Positions 1 through 6,311 of a stretch of DNA of 7,514 nt are shown piece after piece. This stretch comes from Clostridiaceae bacterium (lineage in GTDB: Bacteria; Bacillota; Clostridia; Oscillospirales; Acutalibacteraceae), in assembly GCA_016302625.1 (NCBI GenBank), contig JAEDNG010000037.1, positions 1 to 7,514 of the forward strand, in the 5' to 3' direction. Numbering within the stretch: the first letter of the stretch is position 1; each line of letters begins with the position of its first letter. Both the position numbers and the translations under genes were made by a program. The notes below the pieces were generated by a model. The model saw only the letters and a program-made list of their open reading frames with translations, did no database searches and had not been told where the DNA came from.

Positions 1-620
1 ATTCTCATCGGGTTGCGGTTTAATCTGTCCTTGCAGGTATCGCAAAGCTCGTCGATATGAGCTTTGAAATATTCCTTTAATGCCGCGACATAGTCCTTTC
101 GGCAATTAGGACAGCCGATTGAGTTTATTTCAAGGGAGATTTTTTCAATTCCGATAGAACTGAGCACCTGTGCGGCAAGGGCGATAACCTCCGCGTCTGC
201 GCTCGGAGCGGCGGCGCCGATACATTCAACTCCGAACTGGTGAAACTCGCGCAGTCTGCCCGCCTGAGGCTTTTCATATCGGTAGCACCCGCCGACATAA
301 GCGGCTTTCACCGGCAGAGCGCCGTTTACAAGTCCCTTTTCAATCGCACAGCGGATAACTCCCGCGGTAAATTCGGGACGTAAGGTAATAGAACGTCCGC
401 CTTTATCGTCAAAGGTATACATTTCCTTTTGAACAACATCGGTTGTATCGCCGACGCTGCGCAAAAACACCTCCGTATGCTCAAAAACGGGAATACGGAT
501 TTCATTAAAGCCGAAAAGGCGAGCGGTTTCAAGCATTTTACCCTCGACAAACTGCCATTTATAGCTGTCAGCCGGCAAAACGTCGCCCGTGCCCTTTACG
601 GCGCGGTTAATTTCAGACAT
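1..620 (-). CDS. hisS: Histidyl-tRNA synthetase, N-terminal 206 residues (3' end cut by window)
   Basis: Class II aminoacyl-tRNA synthetase that charges tRNA-His with histidine in the cytoplasm. The visible part is roughly the first half of a protein usually near 420 residues. I translated it from the reverse strand, starting MSEINRAVKGTGDVLPAD. Family hallmarks seen: EIRIPVFEHTEVFLRSVGDT (about residues 40-59, motif 1 region); TLRPEFTAG (79-87, histidine-binding loop); CYRYEKPQAGRLREFHQFG (112-130, motif 2); and NSIGCPNCR (166-174) followed by a C..C..RL..NP segment (193-204) typical of bacterial HisRS. The REFHQFG motif and the NSIGC block favour true HisS over the HisZ regulatory paralogue, but motif 3 and the anticodon-binding domain lie outside the window. 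The ATG at 620-618 has GGAG (630-633) 9 bases upstream. It starts 18 bases after the mgsA-like gene, so it is probably co-transcribed. The usual Gly after RPE in the histidine loop is Phe here. Confidence 0.93.
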   Translation of the reverse strand, partial: MSEINRAVKGTGDVLPADSYKWQFVEGKMLETARLFGFNEIRIPVFEHTEVFLRSVGDTTDVVQKEMYTFDDKGGRSITLRPEFTAGVIRCAIEKGLVNGALPVKAAYVGGCYRYEKPQAGRLREFHQFGVECIGAAAPSADAEVIALAAQVLSSIGIEKISLEINSIGCPNCRKDYVAALKEYFKAHIDELCDTCKDRLNRNPMR

Positions 621-629
621 ATTGAAAAA

Positions 630-633
630 CTCC
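630..633 (-). promoter_or_regulatory. Ribosome binding site of hisS
   Basis: GGAG on the minus strand, 9 bases before the ATG at 620-618, in the short gap after the mgsA-like stop codon (639-641). It fixes the hisS start and implies independent translation initiation rather than stop-start coupling. Confidence 0.75.
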
Positions 634-638
634 GGAAA

Positions 639-1043
639 TCAATTTTTGTTTTTTAAAATTTCGCGCCAGTCAAGATCGCCGCGTTCAAGACCGTGGATAA
701 GCATTTCAGCCGTTGCGATATTGGTGGCAACCGGAATATTGTGAACGTCGCAAAGACGGAGTAAAGCACGCTCGTCCGGCTCGTTGGGCTTCGGATTGAG
801 CGGATCGCGGAAAAGAAGCAAAAGGTCGATTTCGTCACAGCCGATGCGTGAGGCAATCTGCTGGGCGCCGCCCTGTGAGCCGCCTAAAAACCTGGTTATT
901 TCAAGACCTGTAGCCTCCGAAACGGTTTTACCTGTAGCCCCTGTGGCAACAAGGTTATATCTGCTTAAAATACCGCAGTATGCGATACAAAACTGCACCA
1001 TAAGTTCTTTCTTTGCGTCATGTGCGATTAAGGCAATTGTCAT
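639..1043 (-). CDS. Methylglyoxal synthase family protein with altered active site
   Basis: 134 residues, the normal length for Firmicutes MgsA, which converts dihydroxyacetone phosphate to methylglyoxal and phosphate. Fold signatures are clear: IALIAHDAKKELMVQFC (3-19), LVATGATGKTVSEATGL (31-47), RDPLNPKP (79-86), RLCDVHNIPVATNIATAE (96-113) and a C-terminal LERGDLDWREI. Aligned by eye to E. coli MgsA, His19, Asp20, Lys23, Asp91 and Asp101 are kept (here H8, D9, K12, D80, D90). Four positions differ: Asp71 is Ala60 (the GGDQQ motif reads GGAQQ), His98 is Asn87, Thr47 is Ala36 and Ser65 is Gly54. Asp71 is the proposed catalytic base, so normal methylglyoxal synthesis is doubtful and I give no gene symbol. 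Start chosen at ATG 1043-1041 because GAGAGG lies 9 bases upstream and MTIALIAHD matches the family N-terminus. An in-frame extension to 1100 would lie inside the MinD-like gene. Confidence 0.88.
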   Translation of the reverse strand: MTIALIAHDAKKELMVQFCIAYCGILSRYNLVATGATGKTVSEATGLEITRFLGGSQGGAQQIASRIGCDEIDLLLLFRDPLNPKPNEPDERALLRLCDVHNIPVATNIATAEMLIHGLERGDLDWREILKNKN

Positions 1044-1052
1044 ATAAAAAAT

Positions 1053-1058
1053 CCTCTC
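1053..1058 (-). promoter_or_regulatory. Ribosome binding site of the mgsA-like gene, overlapping the minD-like stop
   Basis: GAGAGG on the minus strand, 9 bases before the ATG at 1043-1041. Its first two bases belong to the TGA stop (1059-1057) of the MinD-like gene, so the two genes are tightly coupled. This site decides the start in favour of 1043 over the longer in-frame reading that begins at 1100. Confidence 0.8.
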
Positions 1059-1788
1059 ATATTTTTTTAAGGTTTGGCAGTAATATATGTTCTCCGTCAA
1101 GCCGCTTTGCGATCCTCAAAAATGCCGCCATGGGTTTACCCTTTTGCTTCAGTTTGTGATTAACCGAAAGAAATGCAAGCTCCTCGCTATTTGGAACCAC
1201 ACCTAAAAGCTGAAGACCGGCGCTGTCAATAATATCGTCGATATTCCGGTAAATCCTCCGTTTTACAAGACTGTACTTAAAATTATTAATAATAAGTCTT
1301 GAAGAACATGAGAATTCGCAAAGACGTTTACTCACATACGCCGCGTCCCTTACCGAAACCGGGTCGGGAACCGCAACGGTTAAAAAAAGTGTATCCTTTG
1401 GCAGAGAAGTGTAAAGCGAAAAATCCATGCCTGCCGGAAAATCGAAGATTACAGCGTCAAAAGAATTTGCCGCAAGCTGTGCAAAGAGGGAAAAGGAAAA
1501 GGCGTCAATCTGTCCGACGGCGGACGGAGCGGGAATTAAATAAAGTCCGTCCGTGCCCTCGACCTCATAAACCGCGTCGTTCATTTCCTTGCCCATTAGT
1601 ATATCGGACAGATCAAAAACCGCGGATTTATCAACGCCGAGCATCAAATCAAGACAGCGCAGACCCTCATCCATATCCACAAGGAGCGTTCTTTTGTTAA
1701 GCTTTGTAAAGGCAAACGCAAGCCCCACCGAAACGGTGGATTTACCCACGCCGCCTTTGCCGGATGTAACGGCATAAACCTTACCCAT
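1057..1788 (-). CDS. minD: MinD-like division-site / ParA-family ATPase, orphan
   Basis: 243-residue P-loop ATPase of the MinD/ParA class. MinD normally dimerises with ATP on the membrane, recruits the FtsZ inhibitor MinC, and is released by MinE or placed by DivIVA/MinJ. Seen: deviant Walker A SGKGGVGKST (9-18) with signature Lys11 and Lys16; switch I region VDMDEGLRCLDLMLG (37-51), matching MinD's D.D.GLR.LD; Walker B/switch II FDFPAGMD (115-122); and GVVPNSEELAFLSVNHK (196-212), matching the GV(V/I)P segment of MinD. It is shorter than typical MinD (about 260-270). It ends soon after FLRIAKRLDGE with a short HILLPNLKKI tail, without a clear FLKRLF-like amphipathic membrane-targeting helix. 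No minC or minE lies beside it. The ATG at 1788-1786 has GAGGG (1798-1802) 9 bases upstream and its own promoter in the preceding gap. A MinD-derived ATPase with another job, or an FlhG-like protein, is possible but less likely given the mre/pbp2 context. Confidence 0.8.
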   Translation of the reverse strand: MGKVYAVTSGKGGVGKSTVSVGLAFAFTKLNKRTLLVDMDEGLRCLDLMLGVDKSAVFDLSDILMGKEMNDAVYEVEGTDGLYLIPAPSAVGQIDAFSFSLFAQLAANSFDAVIFDFPAGMDFSLYTSLPKDTLFLTVAVPDPVSVRDAAYVSKRLCEFSCSSRLIINNFKYSLVKRRIYRNIDDIIDSAGLQLLGVVPNSEELAFLSVNHKLKQKGKPMAAFLRIAKRLDGEHILLPNLKKI

Positions 1789-1823
1789 ATATCGGAACCC
1801 TCACCATATTTTTCTATTTTTAT

Positions 1824-1852
1824 ATTTTATCACAGTGTTATGTTTTTGTCAA
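1824..1852 (-). promoter_or_regulatory. Strong sigma-A promoter ahead of minD-mgsA-hisS
   Basis: On the minus strand, TTGACA (1852-1847) and TAAAAT (1829-1824) are separated by exactly 17 bases. The -35 is a perfect consensus and the -10 matches five of six. A TG one base before the -10 (TGA then TAAAAT) makes an extended -10. The predicted start near 1817 gives a leader of about 29 bases, holding the GAGGG ribosome binding site (1798-1802). The -35 begins 8 bases after the PBP2 stop codon. No hairpin and T-run separates PBP2 from it, so read-through from the mre genes probably adds to its output. A second TATAAT at 1858-1853 lacks a good -35. Confidence 0.8.
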
Positions 1853-1860
1853 ATTATATA

Positions 1861-3834
1861 TTATTTTAATACAGTAAAAGGCACGGTATCGGGTTTGGCG
1901 TTGTAATCCGAGAAAAAGTACGCATCTAAAATTTCACGCACTACAGAACCCGCCGCATAGCCGTTGCTTCCGTGCTCAAGCACAACGGAAATTGCGATTT
2001 CCGGATTGTCAAAGGGCGCGAAGGCGACAAATATACTGTGGTCGGCTTTTCCGGTTACCTGCGCCGTACCGGTTTTTCCGCCGACCTTAATCGGATAATT
2101 TCCGAGCGCCGCACGTCCCGTACCGTCCTCGGTAACCGAAAGCATACCCTCTTTAACAGCGTCAATTGCAGACTTGGAAATGTCTATTTTGTTTTTCACC
2201 TCAGGCTTGCTTTCGTCGTAAACGGTTGAAATATCGTAAGAGACTATTTTACTTATAAGACTTGCCCGGTAATGAGTGCCGCCGTTGGCAAGTGTGGCGA
2301 CATAGTTTGCCGCCTGAAGCGGGGTAAAGGCGTTAAGCTGACCTATTGCAATCTGCAAGGTGTCGCCGCTGCCGTCGCTTTTCGGCTCTAAAAGAATACC
2401 CTTGCTGTCGTTCACCTCAACACCGGTCGCAACTCCCAAACCGAACTGTTTATAGTAATCGGTAAGCTTTATTGCTCCGATTCGCCGTCCCATTTCAAAA
2501 AAGAAATAGTTACAGCTTTTTGCAAGCGCGTTTTTAAGGTTTATAGGACCGTGGCGGTGCAGACATCTTGGCTTGAAATCGCCAAAGAGATCATAGGTGT
2601 GCTTACAGTTTACGGTCTCGCCGATATGGTAAAGTCCGTTTTCGAGCGCCGCGACCGCAACTGCGGGCTTAATTGTAGAGCCTATCGGGTAAACACCCTG
2701 AAAGGCACGGTCGGTAAGCGGCTTTGCAGGGTCACTTAAAAGCTTGTCGTAGTTTTGTCCTATCGTTGCCGAATCATATGTCGGATAGTTGGCGGCGCAG
2801 ATGATTTTGCCGGAATCGATATGAACTGCGACCGCCGCTCCCGCAGTTGCGGTGCCGCCCTTTGATTTAAGCTCCTTTACTGTTTTTGCAAGGGAATCCT
2901 GAGCGCTTCTCTGCATTTTTTTATCAAGAGTAAGCATTACGGTTTTTCCGGCGACCGGCTCTTTAGTTATTTCGCTTGATATAATATTTCCCTTTGAGTC
3001 TATGCGGTAGGTAATCTCGCCGTCTGTGCCGCGAAGATATTCCTCGCCCCATTTTTCAATTCCGCTTTTGCCTACCTTATCGTTATATGAATAGCCCTTA
3101 GCCTTATATTCCTCCCAGTCCTCGGCGAATATCGGTCCTACTGTGCCGATAAGATTAACGGCTAAAGAAGTGTCGGTATATTCTCTGAAAGGAACGACCT
3201 CGACCGAAACCCCCGAAAGCAAAAAGCCGGACTCCGAAATTTTGCGCATAAGCTCTGTCGGGATATCCTCCGCGAATGTGTAGGGATAGGAAATCGAAAA
3301 ATCTGCAATATCCATGCCGTATCTGACGCCCATGATTTTGCGCTGTTCGTCCGCGGAATAGTTTTCGAGCTTATATTTTTCCGCCATTGCGTTAAAGCAG
3401 TTTTCGGCGGTGGCATAGTGGGCAAGCTCAAGCTTAGATATCAGCTTATCGGTGGATTCACCCTCTTTAAAGCCGTAGGGTGCGGTCTGCGACATGGGAA
3501 GCTCGTCCTTCCATTCCACGCCTTTTTCGGTAAAAAGCTTTATTAAAGCTAAAATTACGTCGTTTAAATTATCCTTAACATACGCCTTGTTGAAAACGAC
3601 GTTATATCCGTCGCGGTTGACGGCTATCTGCCTGCCGTAGCAGTCTAATATTTCACCGCGCGGCGCTTTTAAGACCGCCGTTCTGACAGAGGCGGCGCCG
3701 TCGTTTTTATCGGTGTATTCCTCGGCGTTTACTATTTGTACGGAATATATTTTAGCGGCGTAAAAAATCAGCGCGATAACCAAAACAAGCGACAGCACCG
3801 TAAGCTGGACTTGACTTTTTTTCTGAAACGGCAA
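1861..3834 (-). CDS. mrdA: Penicillin-binding protein 2, elongation transpeptidase (class B PBP)
   Basis: 657-residue monofunctional D,D-transpeptidase that cross-links peptidoglycan during rod elongation, normally paired with the RodA glycosyltransferase. Order seen: a short basic cytoplasmic N-terminus; one membrane anchor (about 11-30); the PBP dimerisation domain starting at APRGEILDCYGRQIA (57-71) and including RYGMDIADFSISYPYTFAED (171-190) and GKSGIEKWGEEYLRG (255-269); then the transpeptidase domain from about 330 with all three catalytic motifs: S386-T-I-K389 (nucleophile Ser386), S440-C-N442 and K587-T-G589. Length and layout fit Clostridia PBP2/MrdA. The start is TTG (3834-3832), supported by AAAGGAG with GGAG 9 bases upstream; no ATG or GTG lies near it in frame. 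It starts 17 bases after mreD. SpoVD and PbpB (FtsI) are relatives, but the mreBCD neighbourhood and the absence of PASTA repeats favour PBP2. Confidence 0.94.
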   Translation of the reverse strand: MPFQKKSQVQLTVLSLVLVIALIFYAAKIYSVQIVNAEEYTDKNDGAASVRTAVLKAPRGEILDCYGRQIAVNRDGYNVVFNKAYVKDNLNDVILALIKLFTEKGVEWKDELPMSQTAPYGFKEGESTDKLISKLELAHYATAENCFNAMAEKYKLENYSADEQRKIMGVRYGMDIADFSISYPYTFAEDIPTELMRKISESGFLLSGVSVEVVPFREYTDTSLAVNLIGTVGPIFAEDWEEYKAKGYSYNDKVGKSGIEKWGEEYLRGTDGEITYRIDSKGNIISSEITKEPVAGKTVMLTLDKKMQRSAQDSLAKTVKELKSKGGTATAGAAVAVHIDSGKIICAANYPTYDSATIGQNYDKLLSDPAKPLTDRAFQGVYPIGSTIKPAVAVAALENGLYHIGETVNCKHTYDLFGDFKPRCLHRHGPINLKNALAKSCNYFFFEMGRRIGAIKLTDYYKQFGLGVATGVEVNDSKGILLEPKSDGSGDTLQIAIGQLNAFTPLQAANYVATLANGGTHYRASLISKIVSYDISTVYDESKPEVKNKIDISKSAIDAVKEGMLSVTEDGTGRAALGNYPIKVGGKTGTAQVTGKADHSIFVAFAPFDNPEIAISVVLEHGSNGYAAGSVVREILDAYFFSDYNAKPDTVPFTVLK

Positions 3835-3843
3835 AATTACAGT

Positions 3844-3847
3844 CTCC
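3844..3847 (-). promoter_or_regulatory. Ribosome binding site supporting the TTG start of PBP2
   Basis: GGAG within AAAGGAG on the minus strand, 9 bases before TTG at 3834-3832 and just after the mreD stop (3854-3852). The spacing matches that of mreD, minD, mgsA and hisS here, which supports the rare TTG initiator. Confidence 0.8.
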
Positions 3848-3851
3848 TTTC

Positions 3852-4364
3852 TTATTCGTTGCGAAGCATGTTAAAATGCTTATAAAGAAAATAAAACGGA
3901 AATATAAATATATTTGTATAAATAACGCTCGGAAAAGCATAGCTTAAAAGATAAGTAAGATTATCCCTCGCGCTTAATGTAAATGCGTAAAAGCACGCCC
4001 ACCTGAGCACAAAATAAACAAGTGTAACAATGACCGACAAAAGCAGTGCCGAGCGAACGTTGCGGTTAAACAGGTTATTGGCACAAACGGAGGTTAGTGC
4101 CGCCGCAAGCATTAAAACTGCCGCGTTAAAGCAGAGCGCGCCGCTTGCCGCGCCGTCCATGCAGATTCCTGTAATCAGTCCTACCGCCGCCGAAGCCGCG
4201 GGAGAAGAAAACATCGCGAACGCGGTAAGCAAAGGCAGAATGATTATCGGAACGGCATTTTTTATGCTTATACTTATACTGTCGGTATAATGAATTATAA
4301 ATGCGAAAAAAAACAGCATGAAGTTTATTATTGCAAGTCCCGGATGCCGTTTTTTGGTTTCCAT
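3852..4364 (-). CDS. mreD: Rod shape-determining membrane protein MreD
   Basis: 170-residue, very hydrophobic protein, the usual MreD size. MreD is the multi-pass membrane partner of MreC and helps link MreB filaments to PBP2 and RodA. By eye there are five or six membrane segments: about 10-26, 36-52, 55-72, 78-97, 104-126 and 136-160, with basic ends (METKKRHPG and LYKHFNMLRNE). MreD is poorly conserved in sequence, so the call rests on topology, length and position between mreC and PBP2. The ATG at 4364-4362 is chosen over an upstream in-frame TTG at 4400-4398: GGAG (4374-4377) lies 9 bases before the ATG, while the TTG reading would overlap the end of mreC and adds a charged 12-residue leader. 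It begins 19 bases after the mreC stop. Confidence 0.9.
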   Translation of the reverse strand: METKKRHPGLAIINFMLFFFAFIIHYTDSISISIKNAVPIIILPLLTAFAMFSSPAASAAVGLITGICMDGAASGALCFNAAVLMLAAALTSVCANNLFNRNVRSALLLSVIVTLVYFVLRWACFYAFTLSARDNLTYLLSYAFPSVIYTNIFIFPFYFLYKHFNMLRNE

Positions 4365-4373
4365 TTGTTTACG

Positions 4374-4377
4374 CTCC
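4374..4377 (-). promoter_or_regulatory. Ribosome binding site deciding the mreD start
   Basis: GGAG on the minus strand, 9 bases upstream of ATG 4364-4362, between the mreC stop and mreD. It selects the 170-residue MreD over a 182-residue version from TTG 4400-4398. Confidence 0.75.
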
Positions 4378-4383
4378 GTTCTT

Positions 4384-5241
4384 TTATTGATTGTTTTCAA
4401 GCATGCCGCCCTGACCCTCGAAATCGGTTATTACCATAACTCCTTTAACGGTGCTTAAATCTACAAACGGTTTTACGTCGGCATATATAGAGGTGTTATA
4501 TTTATCGCTTCCGATAGACTGTATCGTTCCGATAAGCAGTCCGGCGGGGAAAATTCCCTCGCCCGAGGTAACGACATAGTCTCCGACCGCTATATTGCAG
4601 GAGCGCGAGAGATTGTAAAACTTGGTTTTACCGTCTTTTGCAAGCTCAATGGTTCCCGACAGAATACCCGAGTCGTTTGTGCGGTTGTCAAGTGCGCCTG
4701 CGGTAAGCTCGGCGCTTAAAATAGTGGTGACCTTAGATGTAGTAAGTCCGGCTTCTCCTATGTAGCCGACAAGCCCCGCGTCTGTTATGACCGGGTCGTT
4801 TGCGGAAATACCGTTCACAGTGCCTTTGTTTATCACAAAGCCCATGTAGGGGTCTTCCTTGTCGCGGGAAATGAGGGTTGCCGGTGCGAATTTAAAGTTG
4901 GGGTTATTATCCTTGATTTCAAGGTAATCCTTGTAAAACTTGTTTTCGCTTGATACCTTTTCGTAATCCGCCAGCTTTTCGCGAAGTTCCGCTATTTCGG
5001 ATTGCAGGTCGGCGTTTTCCAAAGCCAGTTTTTCGCCGTTTGTATACGCGCCGACAAAATCGTTTACAGAAGAAGAGATTTTCTCTGCAAGGGAGCGGAA
5101 GGGAGCGGTTACGGTTCCTACTATATCCGACTGCGGCGACATGCGCCCGCCTATCACCGCGAAAGCGACCGAAACGGCGATAAGTATAACGGTTATGCCT
5201 AATATTATTTTAAATTGACGGCTGCGGAAGAAAAATCGCAT
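4384..5241 (-). CDS. mreC: Rod shape-determining protein MreC
   Basis: 285-residue bitopic membrane protein that oligomerises outside the membrane and positions PBP2 and MreB in the elongasome. Seen: a basic start MRFFFRSRQFK; one transmembrane helix (about 10-30, ILGITVILIAVSVAFAVIGG); a coiled coil rich in E, K and L (about 70-110, including LALENADLQSEIAELREKLA); then the paired beta-barrel domain with family-like segments INKGTVNGISANDPVITDAGLVGYIGE (137-163) and VVTSGEGIFPAGLLIGTI (223-240). Length is normal for Firmicutes MreC. The start is ATG 5241-5239, with GGAGG (5248-5252) 6 bases upstream. An upstream in-frame GTG at 5259-5257 has that Shine-Dalgarno inside its reading frame and looks wrong. 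It begins 24 bases after mreB. Confidence 0.94.
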   Translation of the reverse strand: MRFFFRSRQFKIILGITVILIAVSVAFAVIGGRMSPQSDIVGTVTAPFRSLAEKISSSVNDFVGAYTNGEKLALENADLQSEIAELREKLADYEKVSSENKFYKDYLEIKDNNPNFKFAPATLISRDKEDPYMGFVINKGTVNGISANDPVITDAGLVGYIGEAGLTTSKVTTILSAELTAGALDNRTNDSGILSGTIELAKDGKTKFYNLSRSCNIAVGDYVVTSGEGIFPAGLLIGTIQSIGSDKYNTSIYADVKPFVDLSTVKGVMVITDFEGQGGMLENNQ

Positions 5242-5247
5242 TTTCGT

Positions 5248-5252
5248 CCTCC
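5248..5252 (-). promoter_or_regulatory. Ribosome binding site deciding the mreC start
   Basis: GGAGG on the minus strand, 6 bases upstream of ATG 5241-5239. The alternative GTG start at 5259 lies upstream of this site, so the Shine-Dalgarno would then be coding sequence. This favours MRFFFRSRQFK as the true N-terminus. Confidence 0.75.
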
Positions 5253-5265
5253 AAAACACTTAAAA

Positions 5266-6285
5266 TTATCTGAAACGTTTACCTCGGCGGAAAACGTAGT
5301 TATCAAAGCCGCTGTCGGCTTCAAGCCGCTTTGCAGTGCCTAACACAACGCAGTCAAGCGGGTTTGCGGCAACGCTTACGGGCATTCCGGTCTCCTCGGC
5401 GATAAGCTCCGCAAAGCCGCGAAGCAGCGCGCCGCCGCCTGTAAGGGTTATTCCGCGGTCGATAATATCCGCCGCAAGCTCGGGCGGAGTTTTTTCGAGA
5501 GTCAGCCTTATTGTATCTATAATCTGCGAAATTGGGTCTGCCATGGCGTTTCTTACTTCCTCGGAGGTTATTATAACGTTTTTCGGCAGTCCGTCAACCT
5601 GGTTGCGGCCTTTTATCTCGATTGAGGTTTCGTTTTCGTAAGGCTTTGCAGAGCCGATTTCTATTTTAATCTGCTCGGCTGTGCGTTCGCCGATAAGCAG
5701 ATTGTGCTTTTTGCGGACGTAGTTAATAATCGCCTCGTCAAGGTCGTCGCCCGCTGTTCTTATCGACTGTGCGGTAACGATATCGCCGAGCGAGATAACC
5801 GCGACCTCGCTGGTTCCTCCGCCGACGTCGACTACCATACTGCCCGCCGCATCCCAAATGGGGAGTCCCGCGCCGACCGCCGCCGCCATAGGTTCTTCCA
5901 CAAGGTCTATGTCAGAGGCACCCGCCTGCTTTGCCGCGTCGTAAACCGCGCGGCTTTCAACCTCGGTAACGCCTGCCGGAATACAAACGACCATACGCAC
6001 TCTCGAAAAAACCGAGCCTTTAAGGGCTTGTCTTATAAACCTTTTAAGCATTGCCGCGGTAACGTCGAAATCGGCGATAACCCCGTCCTTTAAGGGGCGG
6101 ACGGCGACTATTGAGCCGGGCGTTCTGCCTATCATCTCCTTAGCCTCGGTTCCGACGGCTCTTACCGCGTCGTTCCTTATGTCATACGCCACAACCGACG
6201 GCTCGCGCATGATTATTCCCTTGCCCTTAACGCAGACAAGGGTGTTTGCGGTGCCTAAGTCGACACCGATATCTCTCGTAAACAT
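5266..6285 (-). CDS. mreB: Actin-like rod shape protein MreB
   Basis: 339-residue bacterial actin whose membrane-bound filaments orient wall synthesis around the cylinder. ATPase motifs of the actin/Hsp70 fold: phosphate-1 DIGVDLGTANTLV (5-17); connecting segment VCIPAGVTEVESRAV (100-114); catalytic Glu region DLVEEPMAAAVGAG (127-140); phosphate-2 VVDVGGGTSEVAV (151-163); and adenosine motif ITLTGGGALLRGF (279-291). Full length for the family. The N-terminus lacks a long amphipathic extension, as usual in Gram-positive MreB. The C-terminus ends with the basic tail VFRRGKRFR. The ATG at 6285-6283 has GGGAG (6293-6297) 7 bases upstream. Mbl or MreBH paralogues are possible by sequence alone, but being directly followed by mreC and mreD marks it as MreB. 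Confidence 0.96.
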   Translation of the reverse strand: MFTRDIGVDLGTANTLVCVKGKGIIMREPSVVAYDIRNDAVRAVGTEAKEMIGRTPGSIVAVRPLKDGVIADFDVTAAMLKRFIRQALKGSVFSRVRMVVCIPAGVTEVESRAVYDAAKQAGASDIDLVEEPMAAAVGAGLPIWDAAGSMVVDVGGGTSEVAVISLGDIVTAQSIRTAGDDLDEAIINYVRKKHNLLIGERTAEQIKIEIGSAKPYENETSIEIKGRNQVDGLPKNVIITSEEVRNAMADPISQIIDTIRLTLEKTPPELAADIIDRGITLTGGGALLRGFAELIAEETGMPVSVAANPLDCVVLGTAKRLEADSGFDNYVFRRGKRFR

Positions 6286-6311
6286 AGCAAAACTCCCTTA
6301 AATTTAATCCT

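Noticed and set aside
639..1043. MgsA-like gene as a decaying pseudogene
   Set aside because: The frame is full length with no stops, the ribosome binding site is good, and most of the fold is highly conserved. The changes concentrate at active-site positions rather than being random.
1044..1100. 19-residue N-terminal extension of the MgsA-like protein
   Set aside because: It overlaps the end of the MinD-like gene, and the ATG at 1043 has a GAGAGG at ideal spacing and matches the family start.
1299..1700. 133-codon open frame on the plus strand
   Set aside because: It lies wholly antisense to the MinD-like gene, has a biased Arg/Lys/Pro composition and resembles no family, so it is a shadow of that gene's codon usage.
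1853..1858. Second TATAAT on the minus strand next to the PBP2 stop
   Set aside because: The matching -35 position inside PBP2 is poor (CCTTTT). It overlaps the AT-rich flank of the much better promoter at 1824-1852.
1789..1860. Possible terminator after PBP2
   Set aside because: The gap is AT-rich with T-runs but has no GC-rich inverted repeat, so there is no support for an intrinsic terminator.
3162..3431. 89-codon minus-strand frame inside PBP2
   Set aside because: It overlaps the dimerisation domain of PBP2 in another frame and has no recognisable motif.
5704..6093. 129-codon open frame on the plus strand, and a similar one at 5336-5641
   Set aside because: Both are antisense to mreB, whose motifs are fully conserved across the same bases. 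Neither has a family-like sequence.
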